Source of the DNA: Flavobacteriaceae bacterium
GTDB taxonomy: Bacteria > Bacteroidota > Bacteroidia > Flavobacteriales > Flavobacteriaceae
DNA: 64,000 nucleotides
Direction of reading: 5' to 3'
Assembly (NCBI GenBank): GCA_024638165.1
Contig: JAHEKV010000001.1
Coordinates: 102,375-166,374 of the forward strand
Under the pieces are notes generated by a model, which did not search any database, was not told the DNA's origin, and was given only the letters and a program-made list of their open reading frames with translations. A program made the position numbers and the translations under genes. Within the stretch, counting starts at the first letter, position 1. Each line of letters opens with the position of its first letter. This document shows positions 9,017 through 18,251 of this stretch, piece after piece.

Positions 9017-9691
9017 TTAAGAACGAACTAGGATTTCATCGATCATTCCGTACTCTTTTGCTGCTTCAGCTCTCATCCAATAATCACGGTCTGAATCCTC
9101 GTAAACCTTCTCAAAAGGTTGCTTGCTATGCTTCGCAATGATTTCGTATAGTTCGTCTTTTAACTTTAGGATTTCTCTTGCGGTGATTTCAATATCTGAA
9201 GCTTGACCTTGAGCACCTCCGAGTGGCTGATGAATCATCACTCTTGAGTGTTGTAATCCACTTCTCTTTCCTTCAGCGCCAGCACATAGTAGGACTGCAG
9301 CCATTGAAGCAGCAATTCCTGTACAAATCGTTGCGACATCAGGTCGTATAAATTGCATGGTGTCGTAAATACCTAAACCAGCGTATACACTACCTCCAGG
9401 TGAGTTGATATATATCTGTATGTCTTTACTAGCGTCTGTACTCTCTAAAAACAAAAGCTGTGCCTGAACAATATTTGCTACCTGATCATTGATTCCCGTT
9501 CCTAAAAAGATGATGCGATCCATCATTAGTCTAGAAAACACATCAAAGATGGCAATATTCATTTGGCGCTCTTCAATGATGTTAGGAGTTAGACCAACAG
9601 GAGTCATACTAGACACGATCTGATCGTAATATAACGAACTGATACCTTGATCTTTTATCGCAAATTTTTTGAATTCTTTACCGTAGTCCAT
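9017..9691 (-). CDS. clpP: ATP-dependent Clp protease proteolytic subunit ClpP
   Basis: 224 residues. The serine-protease triad is visible: S129 in TGIAASMAAV, H154 in MIHQPLGG, and an Asp near 203 in SDRDYWM. The oxyanion GG sits in INSPGGSVYAG. ClpP forms the tetradecameric chamber that degrades proteins delivered by ClpX. The first 35 residues or so are a propeptide-like extension. A TATCTTTA element 22 bases upstream could give it its own promoter, separate from tig. Confidence 0.97.
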   Translation of the reverse strand: MDYGKEFKKFAIKDQGISSLYYDQIVSSMTPVGLTPNIIEERQMNIAIFDVFSRLMMDRIIFLGTGINDQVANIVQAQLLFLESTDASKDIQIYINSPGGSVYAGLGIYDTMQFIRPDVATICTGIAASMAAVLLCAGAEGKRSGLQHSRVMIHQPLGGAQGQASDIEITAREILKLKDELYEIIAKHSKQPFEKVYEDSDRDYWMRAEAAKEYGMIDEILVRS

Positions 9692-9712
9692 AGCTGTTCA
9701 CTGCTTTTACTT

Positions 9713-9720
9713 TAAAGATA
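9713..9720 (-). promoter_or_regulatory. Candidate -7 element for clpP
   Basis: On the minus strand the sequence reads TATCTTTA, one base from TAnnTTTG, in the 35-base gap between tig and clpP. It would allow clpPX to be transcribed separately from tig. Confidence 0.3.
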
Positions 9721-9726
9721 CTCTAA

Positions 9727-11049
9727 TTAGGCGTATGCTTCTTTGATGAAGTCTTCAAAGCTGATTGCTTTTTCTTTTACTTTTCCTTCCTTTTTGAAAA
9801 GGTCTAATAATTTCTCATTCATCACCTGGGTAGATAGTCGACGAACCTCTTCTTGATTTTGCATGATAGAGGCCGCGATTTGATCTACTTCTTGGTCGCT
9901 AGGATTCATTCGTCCGAATTGAGCCATTTGACTGCGAATATAGCTGCTCGCATACGCTTTCAATTCATCAAATGAAACCTGAAGGTTGTGAGCTTTGATA
10001 AGCTCAGCCTCGATCAATTGGTAACGAATTCCTTTTTCAGAACGCTCGTATTCAGCTTTTGCTTCATCCTCTGTAAGTTCTTTCTCTCCTCCGAATTGAA
10101 TCCAACGGGTTAAGAATTCAGCGGGTAGATCAAATTTGGTCTCGGCTATGATCGCTTCAGTAATGTCGTTCATAAACTTCTGGTCTGCTTGTTGTGCAAA
10201 TTGCACTTCAGAGTCAGCCTTGATTTTTTCTTTCATTACTTCAACAGAGTCAACAGCACCTTCTCCGAAGAGTTTGTCAAACAACGCCTGATCCAGTGCA
10301 GCAGGCTCACGACGATTGATTTCACTGATTGAGAACTCAACTTCAATTGCCAGGCCTTCAGCCTCTTCATTAGAAATCCCTAGTACTCTTGCTAGCTCAA
10401 AATCTTTTTCAAAGAGAGCTTTCGTTTTAATTTTCACTACCTCACCTACTTTCGCGCCGATAAATTTCTTCGCCGAAGCTTTGCTCTTGATTGTTTTTAG
10501 AGCGATGGTAGCAGTATTTTCAATCTTCGGTTCTTCTGCAGTGATCAGGCCAGTAACTTCATCGCCTTCTTCGACAGCGTCTTTCGAGTGCAGCGAACCG
10601 TATTGTTCTTGTAGACGTACTACTTGCTCGTCAATGCTTTTATCCGAAGCGGTGATTTTATAATTGGTGATTGCTTTTTTAGTTTTTAAGGCTGGAGCTA
10701 TCTCAGGAGCGAGTCCAATTTCAAAATCGAATTGAAGCGTTTCTGCATTCCAATCAAAATCTTCACGCTCTTTAGGAAGCGGATTTCCTAATAGGGCTAG
10801 TTTTTCGTCTTCGATATACTTACCGATTTCTGCTTGCAAGATTTTGTTGATTTCATCAACAAGTACTGCTTGGCCGTACTGCTTTTTAATCAGTCCTAGT
10901 GGTACCTGACCTTTTCTAAATCCTGGGATGTTAGCAGTTTTACGGTAATTGCCAAGTACGGTGTCAACCTTTTCTTGGTAATCAGAAGATTCTAGGCTAA
11001 TAGTAATTAGCGCGTGTAGTGGAGCAAGCTCTTTTTTGCTGATCGTCAT
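9727..11049 (-). CDS. tig: Trigger factor, ribosome-associated chaperone
   Basis: 440 residues. The N-terminal ribosome-binding domain contains the tail of the signature motif in IPGFRKGQVPLGLIKKQYG, near residues 39-57. The middle part corresponds to the peptidyl-prolyl isomerase domain and is divergent, as is usual in Bacteroidota. The helical C-terminal chaperone domain follows, with long charged helices (VEVMKEKIKADSEVQFAQQ onward). It binds nascent chains at the ribosome exit tunnel. It is first in the tig-clpP-clpX group, with its own -7 element at 11078-11085. Confidence 0.93.
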   Translation of the reverse strand: MTISKKELAPLHALITISLESSDYQEKVDTVLGNYRKTANIPGFRKGQVPLGLIKKQYGQAVLVDEINKILQAEIGKYIEDEKLALLGNPLPKEREDFDWNAETLQFDFEIGLAPEIAPALKTKKAITNYKITASDKSIDEQVVRLQEQYGSLHSKDAVEEGDEVTGLITAEEPKIENTATIALKTIKSKASAKKFIGAKVGEVVKIKTKALFEKDFELARVLGISNEEAEGLAIEVEFSISEINRREPAALDQALFDKLFGEGAVDSVEVMKEKIKADSEVQFAQQADQKFMNDITEAIIAETKFDLPAEFLTRWIQFGGEKELTEDEAKAEYERSEKGIRYQLIEAELIKAHNLQVSFDELKAYASSYIRSQMAQFGRMNPSDQEVDQIAASIMQNQEEVRRLSTQVMNEKLLDLFKKEGKVKEKAISFEDFIKEAYA

Positions 11050-11077
11050 GATAGATCCTTATTTTTAAAACGAGCCG

Positions 11078-11085
11078 CAAAATTA
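11078..11085 (-). promoter_or_regulatory. Candidate -7 element (TAATTTTG) for tig
   Basis: Perfect match to TAnnTTTG on the minus strand, 28 bases upstream of the tig ATG and downstream of the preceding hydrolase gene. Confidence 0.5.
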
Positions 11086-11102
11086 GTCTATTTTACTAGC
11101 GC

Positions 11103-11867
11103 TTACAAGTTTAAAAATTTCGCAACGGCCTCACCAAAAACAATAGGTTGTTCTGCATGTAGCCAGTGTCCAGCATTAGGGATAGAAACGAGTTCGAAAT
11201 TTGGGTATTGCCGTTGTAAGGTTATCACGTCTGCGTCTTCTATGTAGCTGGATTCAAGCCCTCGAATAAACAGGGTGGGGGTTTGTATTTTTGGTTCTTC
11301 AGGAAGTGCTTTTCCAATTCGTTCTGGATAAGTTCTAAACAAACTGAGGTTGCATTTTACCGAAAGAACACCTTCATTGCTTCGTTCTAGATTTTTTAAT
11401 AGAAATTGTCTTAAACCGATTTCTGGAAATAAAGGCATTAGAAATTCTTCAGCTTCTTTTCGACTTTGAAATTGTTGCTCATCTACCTCGTTCAGTGCCT
11501 CTAGGATCTCGGTGTGATGTGGCGGATAGGCTTTAGAGGCAATATCTACTACAATAAGCCGATCAATTCGTTCTGGAAATTGTTGCGCGACGAATTGCGC
11601 TGTCTTTCCACCCATGGAGTGACCGAGAAGATCAAATTTCTCAATTCCGTGATTGTTGGCGTAATCGATAACATCCTGACTCATAATTTCATAACTAAAC
11701 TCATCGCTATGAAAGCTCTTGCCGTGATTTCGGGCATCCAATAAATGCACTGATCGCCCATTTTCAGCCCACTTTTTGGCAAAGGTTTTCCAGTTGTCTC
11801 CACTGCCCAGAAATCCGTGTAAGATCAAAAGCGGTTTGCCTTCACCAATAATATTCGAGTGTAGCAT
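11103..11867 (-). CDS. Alpha/beta-hydrolase, YbfF-like esterase
   Basis: 254 residues of the alpha/beta-hydrolase fold. The oxyanion-hole HGFLGSGDNW comes first, then the nucleophile elbow LGHSMGG with S84 and a C-terminal NAGHWLHAEQP holding the catalytic His. The GDNW and LLDARNHGKSFH segments resemble the YbfF/ABHD11 esterase group. The natural substrate is unknown. It starts 4 bases after pdxJ ends, so the two form an operon. Confidence 0.85.
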   Translation of the reverse strand: MLHSNIIGEGKPLLILHGFLGSGDNWKTFAKKWAENGRSVHLLDARNHGKSFHSDEFSYEIMSQDVIDYANNHGIEKFDLLGHSMGGKTAQFVAQQFPERIDRLIVVDIASKAYPPHHTEILEALNEVDEQQFQSRKEAEEFLMPLFPEIGLRQFLLKNLERSNEGVLSVKCNLSLFRTYPERIGKALPEEPKIQTPTLFIRGLESSYIEDADVITLQRQYPNFELVSIPNAGHWLHAEQPIVFGEAVAKFLNL

Positions 11868-11871
11868 AAAA

Positions 11872-12594
11872 CTAAGGGTGTTGTAATCGGTGTAGATATT
11901 GGTTAACTACGTTGTCTAATCCAAAGTAAATGGCCTCGCAAATTAGTGCGTGCCCGATAGAAACCTCTAGGAGATTGGGAATCGATTTCGCAAAAAACGC
12001 AATGTTCTCTAGGGATAAATCATGTCCAGCATTCACTCCTAATCCTGATTCTTCGGCCCTTTTTGCAGTAGCAATGAAATCTTTAATGGCTTTGGTAGGG
12101 TTCGATGGATAAATAGATGCGTAGGGTTCTGTATACAATTCGATTCGATCTGTTCCAGTTTTTGCGGCTGCCTCAACTAGTTCAGGATTAGCATCTAGAA
12201 ATATAGAGGTTCGAATACCTTCTTTCTTGAAGGTAGTGATTACTTCAGTAAGAAACTCTGAATGCTTTTTGCAGTCCCAGCCAGAGTCAGAGGTAATGGC
12301 ATCAGGCGCATCGGGTACTAAAGTTACCTGTTCAGGTTTAACTTCAAGAACTAAATCAATAAAGGATTGAATCGGGTTACCTTCGATATTAAATTCAGTG
12401 TGCACCACCGGGCGTAATCGTCGAGCGTCTTCATACAGAATATGTCTTTCGTCTGGTCTCGGATGAATAGTGATTCCTTGACCACCAAAGTTCTGAATAT
12501 CCGTAGAAGTTTTTATTAGATCCGGATTATTATGACCTCGAGCATTACGAATCGTAGCCCATTTATTGATGTTCACACTGAGTTTTGCAGGCAT
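11872..12594 (-). CDS. pdxJ: Pyridoxine 5'-phosphate synthase
   Basis: 240 residues. PdxJ condenses 1-deoxyxylulose 5-phosphate with 3-amino-2-oxopropyl phosphate, the ring-closing step of the DXP-dependent vitamin B6 pathway. Family motifs are LSVNINKWATIRNARG at the N-terminus, GGQGITIHPRPDERHI, VTLVPD, GLGVNAGHDLSLEN and LLEVSIGHALICEAI. It is the first gene of a minus-strand pair with the YbfF-like hydrolase. A perfect TAnnTTTG element lies 21 bases upstream. Confidence 0.97.
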   Translation of the reverse strand: MPAKLSVNINKWATIRNARGHNNPDLIKTSTDIQNFGGQGITIHPRPDERHILYEDARRLRPVVHTEFNIEGNPIQSFIDLVLEVKPEQVTLVPDAPDAITSDSGWDCKKHSEFLTEVITTFKKEGIRTSIFLDANPELVEAAAKTGTDRIELYTEPYASIYPSNPTKAIKDFIATAKRAEESGLGVNAGHDLSLENIAFFAKSIPNLLEVSIGHALICEAIYFGLDNVVNQYLHRLQHP

Positions 12595-12615
12595 GAGTAA
12601 TTCTGTTTAGGTGTA

Positions 12616-12623
12616 CAAAAATA
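12616..12623 (-). promoter_or_regulatory. Candidate -7 element (TATTTTTG) for pdxJ
   Basis: Perfect TAnnTTTG on the minus strand in the divergent pdxJ / CBS-protein gap. Confidence 0.5.
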
Positions 12624-12670
12624 GACAATTAAGACCCCTTTGAATGTCTCAAATATGCGTAATTTGCAAT

Positions 12671-13342
12671 ATGAATTTCTCTCAGGTAGCGTTCCAGGAA
12701 CTATTGAATCAAAGTATTCCTGTCTTTCATATCGACGATCGAGTCGAGGAAGTCAAAGAATTCTTTGAGGATGGTCGGTTCTCTCATGTAGCTATTTATG
12801 ATGACCAGCGCTTTTTGGGTAATTTGTCTTCATACGCCTTATACCCTCTTGAGAATGATGAATCGCTGTATTCTTTAATCGATGAACTTCAGTCTTTTTG
12901 GGTCGGTGAGACTAGCCATTGGGTGAGTGTTTTTGATCAATTACTAAAGTCAGGTGCTGATTTAATTCCCGTCTTAGATCATTCAGGACTGCATAAAGGG
13001 TATTATTTACTTGAAGATATCGAAGGAATGTTTGGTCAAAGTACGTTCGTTCAAGAGGAGGGACAGGTGCTGATCATCAGTAGTAATCCCTCAAACTTTT
13101 CGGTAAGTACGATAGTGCAACTCATTGAAATGAATCAAGGTGGAGTAGGAGGCCTTCTCATGACGACTTCTAATGAACTAGTCAAGGAGGTTGCGGTAAA
13201 AGTTAATTCTGAAAATTTCACCCAAATCTTGAGCGAACTAAGACGTTACGATTATCACATCGATTACGCTCCGATAAGCGATTTGTATTTTGAGCAATTG
13301 AAAGAACGATCTGATTACCTAACTAATTATTTAGATCTATGA
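12671..13342 (+). CDS. CBS-domain protein preceding nadK
   Basis: 223 residues. The N-terminal ~120 residues form a CBS-domain pair (SIPVFHIDDRVEEVKEFF, FSHVAIYDDQRFLG, later DLIPVLDHSGLHKGYYLLEDI). The rest resembles an ACT-like segment (GQVLIISSNPSNFSVSTIVQLIEMNQGGVGG). CBS pairs usually bind adenine nucleotides. The gene overlaps nadK by 4 bases (ATGA), so a role in sensing adenylate or NAD status is plausible but unproven. An in-frame ATG at 12644 would add 9 residues (MSQICVICN); I prefer 12671 because the MNFSQVAFQELL start fits the family better, but this is not certain. Confidence 0.75.
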   Translation: MNFSQVAFQELLNQSIPVFHIDDRVEEVKEFFEDGRFSHVAIYDDQRFLGNLSSYALYPLENDESLYSLIDELQSFWVGETSHWVSVFDQLLKSGADLIPVLDHSGLHKGYYLLEDIEGMFGQSTFVQEEGQVLIISSNPSNFSVSTIVQLIEMNQGGVGGLLMTTSNELVKEVAVKVNSENFTQILSELRRYDYHIDYAPISDLYFEQLKERSDYLTNYLDL

Positions 13343-14238
13343 GTAATGAAGGGGTGAAAATTGCCTTGTATAGTTTAGAGCTGAGCGAGACTGATTTGAT
13401 TTTTTTAGCTGATTTAGTTCAAGAATTGAAGCAAATCGGCTATGCCTTAAGTGTTGAGGCAGAATTTGCAAATTCACTTGCTCCCCATTTACCTAATACC
13501 ACTTTCACTGTCTTCACATCAGCAGCTGAACTGAAAAAAATGAAAGCAGATTTGATGCTCAGTATTGGTGGAGATGGGACTATGCTTCGTGCAGCCACTT
13601 TCATTGGAGACTCTGAACTCCCCCTCATTGGCGTGAATTTAGGAAGACTAGGATTCTTAGCAACACTTCAGCGCGAAAATGTGGTTGAAGCTTTGGAGCG
13701 ATTTTCAATGGGAAATTACCGAGTAGAAGAACGTAGTTTATTGCAAGCTCAACTTAAAGGAGAAAGCGGTGCTTTTGGAAAAATTGATTATGCGCTAAAC
13801 GAAGTTGCGGTAAGCCGAAAGGACACAACAAGCATGATCACTATTGAAACCTGGCTTGATGGGGTCTATCTTACTACTTATTGGGCTGATGGTTTGTTAA
13901 TTGCTACGCCAACAGGTTCTACGGGTTATTCGCTTAGTTGCGGTGGGCCGGTGGTTTCGCCACATTCGTCATCGTTAGTCGTCACTCCTGTAGCACCACA
14001 TCATTTAAATGCAAGGCCCCTAATTATTGAGGATCGAACTGAAATTAGATTGAAGGTAGATTCTCGGGAACCACAACACTTGGTTTCTCTAGACTCTAGA
14101 ATTAGTACGGTGGATAATGGACAAGAATTGTGTATTCGAAAAGCTCCATTCGTCTTAAAATTGGTCGTCTTTGAAGAGGATCATTTTTTTCAAACACTTA
14201 GAGAAAAGCTCCTTTGGGGAGAGGATAAAAGAAATTGA
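13339..14238 (+). CDS. nadK: NAD kinase
   Basis: 299 residues. NadK phosphorylates NAD to NADP. Motifs: LMLSIGGDGTMLRAA with GGDGT at 77-81, GVNLGRLGFLA, NEVAVSR, and PTGSTGYSLSCGGPVVSP. The start ATG overlaps the stop of the CBS-domain gene (ATGA), pointing to translational coupling. It is the second gene of a run continuing through porG-like, uppS, bamA and ompH. Confidence 0.96.
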   Translation: MSNEGVKIALYSLELSETDLIFLADLVQELKQIGYALSVEAEFANSLAPHLPNTTFTVFTSAAELKKMKADLMLSIGGDGTMLRAATFIGDSELPLIGVNLGRLGFLATLQRENVVEALERFSMGNYRVEERSLLQAQLKGESGAFGKIDYALNEVAVSRKDTTSMITIETWLDGVYLTTYWADGLLIATPTGSTGYSLSCGGPVVSPHSSSLVVTPVAPHHLNARPLIIEDRTEIRLKVDSREPQHLVSLDSRISTVDNGQELCIRKAPFVLKLVVFEEDHFFQTLREKLLWGEDKRN

Positions 14239-14240
14239 TT

Positions 14241-14885
14241 ATGAATTGGAGATTAAAGATTGTCTTAACCACTGTTTTTAGCATAGTTGTTACTAGCCTG
14301 CAGGCTCAGGATTTAAGAGCCCTTGAAATTGGAACTTCTCTGCATGGAGTGATTGCTGTGGGTGATACACCTATAGACAGTTATAGCCCGAAAATGGCTG
14401 CAGCTTTAGTAGCTAGGTATAATTTGCCCTATCGATTGGCGATTCGGGCAAGCTTCGCACCCACTTATAATTATACCGATCAGGCTTCTGAAGCTCCAGT
14501 TTGGGAGGTTTACAAATCAACACGTGCCGCTCTTGGACTAGAATATCATTTTAGTGATTTCAATGTTTACGACGGAAGGAGACAATTCACTACCTATGCG
14601 ATGTTAGGAGGAACTTATCAGTTTGGAGATTTTAAGCCCACACGAAACTGGGATCTTATTTCGAAGGCACGATTAGGTGCAATGGGAGGATTTGGAGCTA
14701 AATTTAGAGCCTTCCCTATGCTAGTTGTTTCGGCTGAAATTGCCGCCGGATATCTATTCTCGGATGACTACGATCGACTTCCAGAACCAGCAACTAGCTT
14801 AGCTACTTATTATGATCGCTCGGGGAACGACTGGTACCTGTTTCCTAATTTAACAATAACCTATACCTTTGCCCCCAAATTTTAG
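14241..14885 (+). CDS. porG: PorG-like outer-membrane beta-barrel protein (DUF6089)
   Basis: 214 residues. Residues 1-22 are a signal peptide (MNWRLKIVLTTVFSIVVTSLQA, cleaved before QD). The rest has alternating aromatic/glycine beta strands (AALVARYNLPYRLAIRASFAP, TTYAMLGGTYQFGDF, LFPNLTITYTFAPKF) and ends in Phe, as outer-membrane barrels do. The position between nadK and uppS-bamA is that of the DUF6089 protein, related to PorG of the type IX secretion system in Porphyromonas. The name rests on context and general shape, so it is moderate. The ATG at 14241 follows the nadK stop by two bases. Confidence 0.65.
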   Translation: MNWRLKIVLTTVFSIVVTSLQAQDLRALEIGTSLHGVIAVGDTPIDSYSPKMAAALVARYNLPYRLAIRASFAPTYNYTDQASEAPVWEVYKSTRAALGLEYHFSDFNVYDGRRQFTTYAMLGGTYQFGDFKPTRNWDLISKARLGAMGGFGAKFRAFPMLVVSAEIAAGYLFSDDYDRLPEPATSLATYYDRSGNDWYLFPNLTITYTFAPKF

Positions 14886-14899
14886 CCTACCCAATTAAA

Positions 14900-15646
14900 A
14901 TGATTGAGAATAAAACCGAGCACTTAGGCCCGAAACACCTTGCTATCATCATGGATGGTAATGGTCGTTGGGCAAAAGCGAAAGGAATGCCGCGAGCGTT
15001 TGGGCATGAATCTGGCTTTAAAGCGGTTCGAGTTATCGTTGAAGCCTGTGCTAAGCGAGGAATTGATTTTTTAACCTTATACGCCTTCTCAACAGAGAAT
15101 TGGTTACGACCAAAACAAGAGGTGGATATCCTCATGCGTATTCTTCTCAAAGCATTGAAGTCTGAACTGGCGACGATGCAGGAAAATAATATTCGTTTGC
15201 TAACCATTGGTAATCTAGATCGATTACCGGCTCCAATTACTGAGGCACTTTTGAGTGTGGTTACGCAGACCGCTTCGAATACAGGGATGACTTTAACTTT
15301 AGCACTCAGTTATGGTGGCCGTGAAGAGATCACTACGGCTACACGTTTGATTGCTGAAAAAGTTAAAAATGGCTTAATTCGACCAGAAGATGTCGATGAG
15401 TCAATGTTAAATGAGCATCTTTACACCACCAATTGTCCACCAGTCGACTTATTAATTAGAACTAGTGGAGAAAGACGCATAAGTAATTTCCTTTTATGGC
15501 AAATGGCTTATGCTGAATTGTATTTTACCGAAACCCATTGGCCAGATTTCACCGAAGCCCATTTGGAGAAGGCCTTAGTTGATTATAAACAAAGAGAACG
15601 AAGATTTGGAAAGACTACTGAGCAGCTTGAAAAGGCTACAAAATAA
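14900..15646 (+). CDS. uppS: Isoprenyl transferase (undecaprenyl pyrophosphate synthase)
   Basis: 248 residues of the cis-prenyltransferase family. It makes the C55 lipid carrier for peptidoglycan and other wall polymers by adding isopentenyl units to farnesyl diphosphate. Motifs: HLAIIMDGNGRWAKAKG with catalytic D19, FLTLYAFSTENW, LTLALSYGGREEI, and DLLIRTSGERRISNFLLWQMAYAELYFT. It sits between the PorG-like gene and bamA; the preferred bamA TTG start lies within its last 20 bases. Confidence 0.97.
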   Translation: MIENKTEHLGPKHLAIIMDGNGRWAKAKGMPRAFGHESGFKAVRVIVEACAKRGIDFLTLYAFSTENWLRPKQEVDILMRILLKALKSELATMQENNIRLLTIGNLDRLPAPITEALLSVVTQTASNTGMTLTLALSYGGREEITTATRLIAEKVKNGLIRPEDVDESMLNEHLYTTNCPPVDLLIRTSGERRISNFLLWQMAYAELYFTETHWPDFTEAHLEKALVDYKQRERRFGKTTEQLEKATK

Positions 15647-18251
15647 TCGGTTATCACTGATTATTGTCTTGTTATTGGCAATGGGAGGTGGGGTAAACGC
15701 CCAAGAAGCAAATTCTACCCCTATAAAGAAAACCTATATCATTGGGAAAGTTGAGGTCACTGGTCTTCAGAGTTACAACGAGCAAACCGTTAAAACCTTC
15801 GCTGGTTTTAGAGAAGGACAATTCATAACTCTCCCTAGCGAAGAAGTATCTGCAAGTATTAAGAAACTTTGGAATCTAGAACTGTTTAGTGACGTAGCTC
15901 TGTATTATACCGATGTTAGAAACGATTCCATTTTTTTAGAACTGAGTATCAAAGAACGTCCTACTCTTGATGAGGTTACGTTTTATGGAATTAAAAAGGG
16001 TAAGACAGAAAGTATTATCGAGGATACCGATCTTAAAAAGGGAAAGAAAATTACTGAAAGCCTTATTGCGAATACGATCAACTTTCTTGAAAACAAGTAC
16101 AAAGAAAAAGGGTATCTCAATGCCAATGCCTTTATTGCTACTGCTGCCGACACTTCTGGTGTAAATACTCAAGATTTAATAGTTAACCTAAAGAAGGGTA
16201 AGAAGGTAAAGATCGGAGAAATCTCATTTAAAGGTGCCGAAAAACTGAATAACTCAGTGCTCGAGAAGGCCCTCAAGAATACGAAGAAAAAGAAGATTTA
16301 TCGTTTTTGGAAGAAATCGAAATACATCGAGGATGACTTCGAAGAAGATTTAGTGAATCTACGTGATGCTTATGCTGAAAGAGGTTATCGAGATGCTAGG
16401 ATAGTTAGCGACTCTACCTTCACCATAGATGATGAAACTATTGGGCTACAAATAGAGCTTGTTGAGGGAAATAAATACTATTTCGGAGATATTGATTTTG
16501 TAGGGAATACCGTTTATGATGATAAAAGCCTAGCTTCTGTTCTAGGGATAAAAAAGGGGGATACCTACAATGGTGTTCAGCTCAAAAAACGCATTGCCGA
16601 TAATTCAAAACCGGATGCAGAAGATTTAACCAATCTCTATCAAAACAACGGATATTTATTTTCAAGTATCAATCCAGTCGAAGTGTCTGCTCAACGGGAT
16701 ACGATTGATTTTGAAATTCGAATTATTGAAGGAAAAGAAACCTTTATCAATCACGTCGATGTTTTTGGAAACGACAAGACCAACGACCATGTGATCTATC
16801 GTGAAATTCGAACAAAACCAGGTCAACAGTACAGCAAAGACAATATTATAAGAACCATTCGAGAATTAGGTCAGTTAGGGTTCTTTGATCCTGAACAAAT
16901 CTCCCCAGATGTGGTCAACCCTGATCCCAATTCTGGTACGGTCGATTTAAAGTATGATCTTGTTGAGGCAGGTTCTTCTCAAATTGAACTACAAGGTGGT
17001 GTTGGTGGAGGTGGTTTCATCGGAACACTTGGGCTTTCGTTCAACAACTTCTCGATGCGTAATCTCTTTAATAAAGAGGCCTATACGCCTGTTCCAATGG
17101 GAGATGGTCAGACATTTGCACTTAGATTACAGGCGAGTCGAACCTTTAGAGTGTACAGCTTAAACTTTGCTGAGCCATGGTTAGGTGGTAAAAAGCCGGT
17201 TCGCTTTAATATGTCGCTTCAAAAGACGCAACAGTTTGCGGCGCAGTTTAACAACGGGCGATTTGATGTAGATAAGTCAAGAGGTTTTGGTATTGCTGGT
17301 ATTTCTGCGGGGTTGTCAAAACGGGTTCAATGGCCCGACGATTTCTTCGTGCTTTCTCATGCGCTGAGCTTTCAGAACTACAATTTTGAGAATTATAATA
17401 ACGGACTGTTCAACTTTGGTAACGGGTCATCTAACTCCTTCTCTTACAGCTTTGGCTTGTCTAGAAGCTCTCAAGGACCTAGTAGAATTTTCCCGCTTAC
17501 GGGTTCCAATTTTGAAATGTCTATTCGCGTAACCCCGCCATTTTCTGCTTTGTCTAAAAAGGATTATGCCGGCCTTCGTGAAGAAATTAATTCGGTAACT
17601 GAAGAGTTGTTGGCTGAAGGTGTCAATGGGGTGAACTCGGCTGAATTAAGTAGAGACCTTGAAGCTTTAGAGGAAGAGCGATTTAAATTGTTAGAATTTT
17701 ACAAGGTTAAATTTAAAGGAGATTGGTATACTAGGATCGTTGATAAGTTAGTACTTCGAACTAATGCGGAGTTTGGATTTTTAGGAGCCTACAACAACGA
17801 TATAGGCATCGTTCCTTTTGAGCGCTTTTATGTGGGTGGTGATGGTTTAGGAAACTTTACCCTTGACGGTCGTGAAAATATCCAGTTAAGAGGGTATGAA
17901 AACAGCTCGATAACGCCTTACACGCTAAATCCTATTACCGGTCGACAAGAACAAGACGGTGGAGCGATTTACAATAAATTTTCGTTGGAGCTTCGCTACC
18001 CGCTTACCCTTAAGCCAACAGCTTCGGTATTTACGCTTGCCTTTTTAGAGGCGGGTAATGCTTTTAACGGTTTCAATACCTATGATCCTTTCAATATGAA
18101 GCGTTCTGCAGGATTTGGGGTGAGAATCTTCATGCCTGCATTTGGATTGTTGGGTATCGACTTTGGATACGGATTCGACAGCGACAACACGCCAGGAGCT
18201 TTTGGTCCTAGCGGATGGCAAACCCACTTTATTATCGGTCAGCAATTCTAA
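15627..18251 (+). CDS. bamA: Outer-membrane protein assembly factor BamA
   Basis: 874 residues from the start I prefer. Residues 1-25 are a signal peptide (KRLQNNRLSLIIVLLLAMG..VNA, cleaved before QEA). Five POTRA domains follow (about 35-420: VEVTGLQSYNEQTVKTF, ISFKGAEKL, IDFVGNTVYDD, VDVFGNDKTNDHVIYREIRTKPGQQYS), then the 16-strand barrel with the GLSFNNFSMRNL region and a C-terminal aromatic ending in F. It inserts outer-membrane proteins. The longest frame opens with an ATG at 15579, deep in uppS, and would put 16 charged residues before the signal peptide. The TTG at 15627 places the basic n-region correctly, so it is taken as the start. Confidence 0.92.
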   Translation: MKRLQNNRLSLIIVLLLAMGGGVNAQEANSTPIKKTYIIGKVEVTGLQSYNEQTVKTFAGFREGQFITLPSEEVSASIKKLWNLELFSDVALYYTDVRNDSIFLELSIKERPTLDEVTFYGIKKGKTESIIEDTDLKKGKKITESLIANTINFLENKYKEKGYLNANAFIATAADTSGVNTQDLIVNLKKGKKVKIGEISFKGAEKLNNSVLEKALKNTKKKKIYRFWKKSKYIEDDFEEDLVNLRDAYAERGYRDARIVSDSTFTIDDETIGLQIELVEGNKYYFGDIDFVGNTVYDDKSLASVLGIKKGDTYNGVQLKKRIADNSKPDAEDLTNLYQNNGYLFSSINPVEVSAQRDTIDFEIRIIEGKETFINHVDVFGNDKTNDHVIYREIRTKPGQQYSKDNIIRTIRELGQLGFFDPEQISPDVVNPDPNSGTVDLKYDLVEAGSSQIELQGGVGGGGFIGTLGLSFNNFSMRNLFNKEAYTPVPMGDGQTFALRLQASRTFRVYSLNFAEPWLGGKKPVRFNMSLQKTQQFAAQFNNGRFDVDKSRGFGIAGISAGLSKRVQWPDDFFVLSHALSFQNYNFENYNNGLFNFGNGSSNSFSYSFGLSRSSQGPSRIFPLTGSNFEMSIRVTPPFSALSKKDYAGLREEINSVTEELLAEGVNGVNSAELSRDLEALEEERFKLLEFYKVKFKGDWYTRIVDKLVLRTNAEFGFLGAYNNDIGIVPFERFYVGGDGLGNFTLDGRENIQLRGYENSSITPYTLNPITGRQEQDGGAIYNKFSLELRYPLTLKPTASVFTLAFLEAGNAFNGFNTYDPFNMKRSAGFGVRIFMPAFGLLGIDFGYGFDSDNTPGAFGPSGWQTHFIIGQQF

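Noticed and set aside
10316..10663. 115-codon frame opposite tig
   Set aside because: Serine/alanine-rich mirror of a conserved gene with no family resemblance; treated as a shadow frame.
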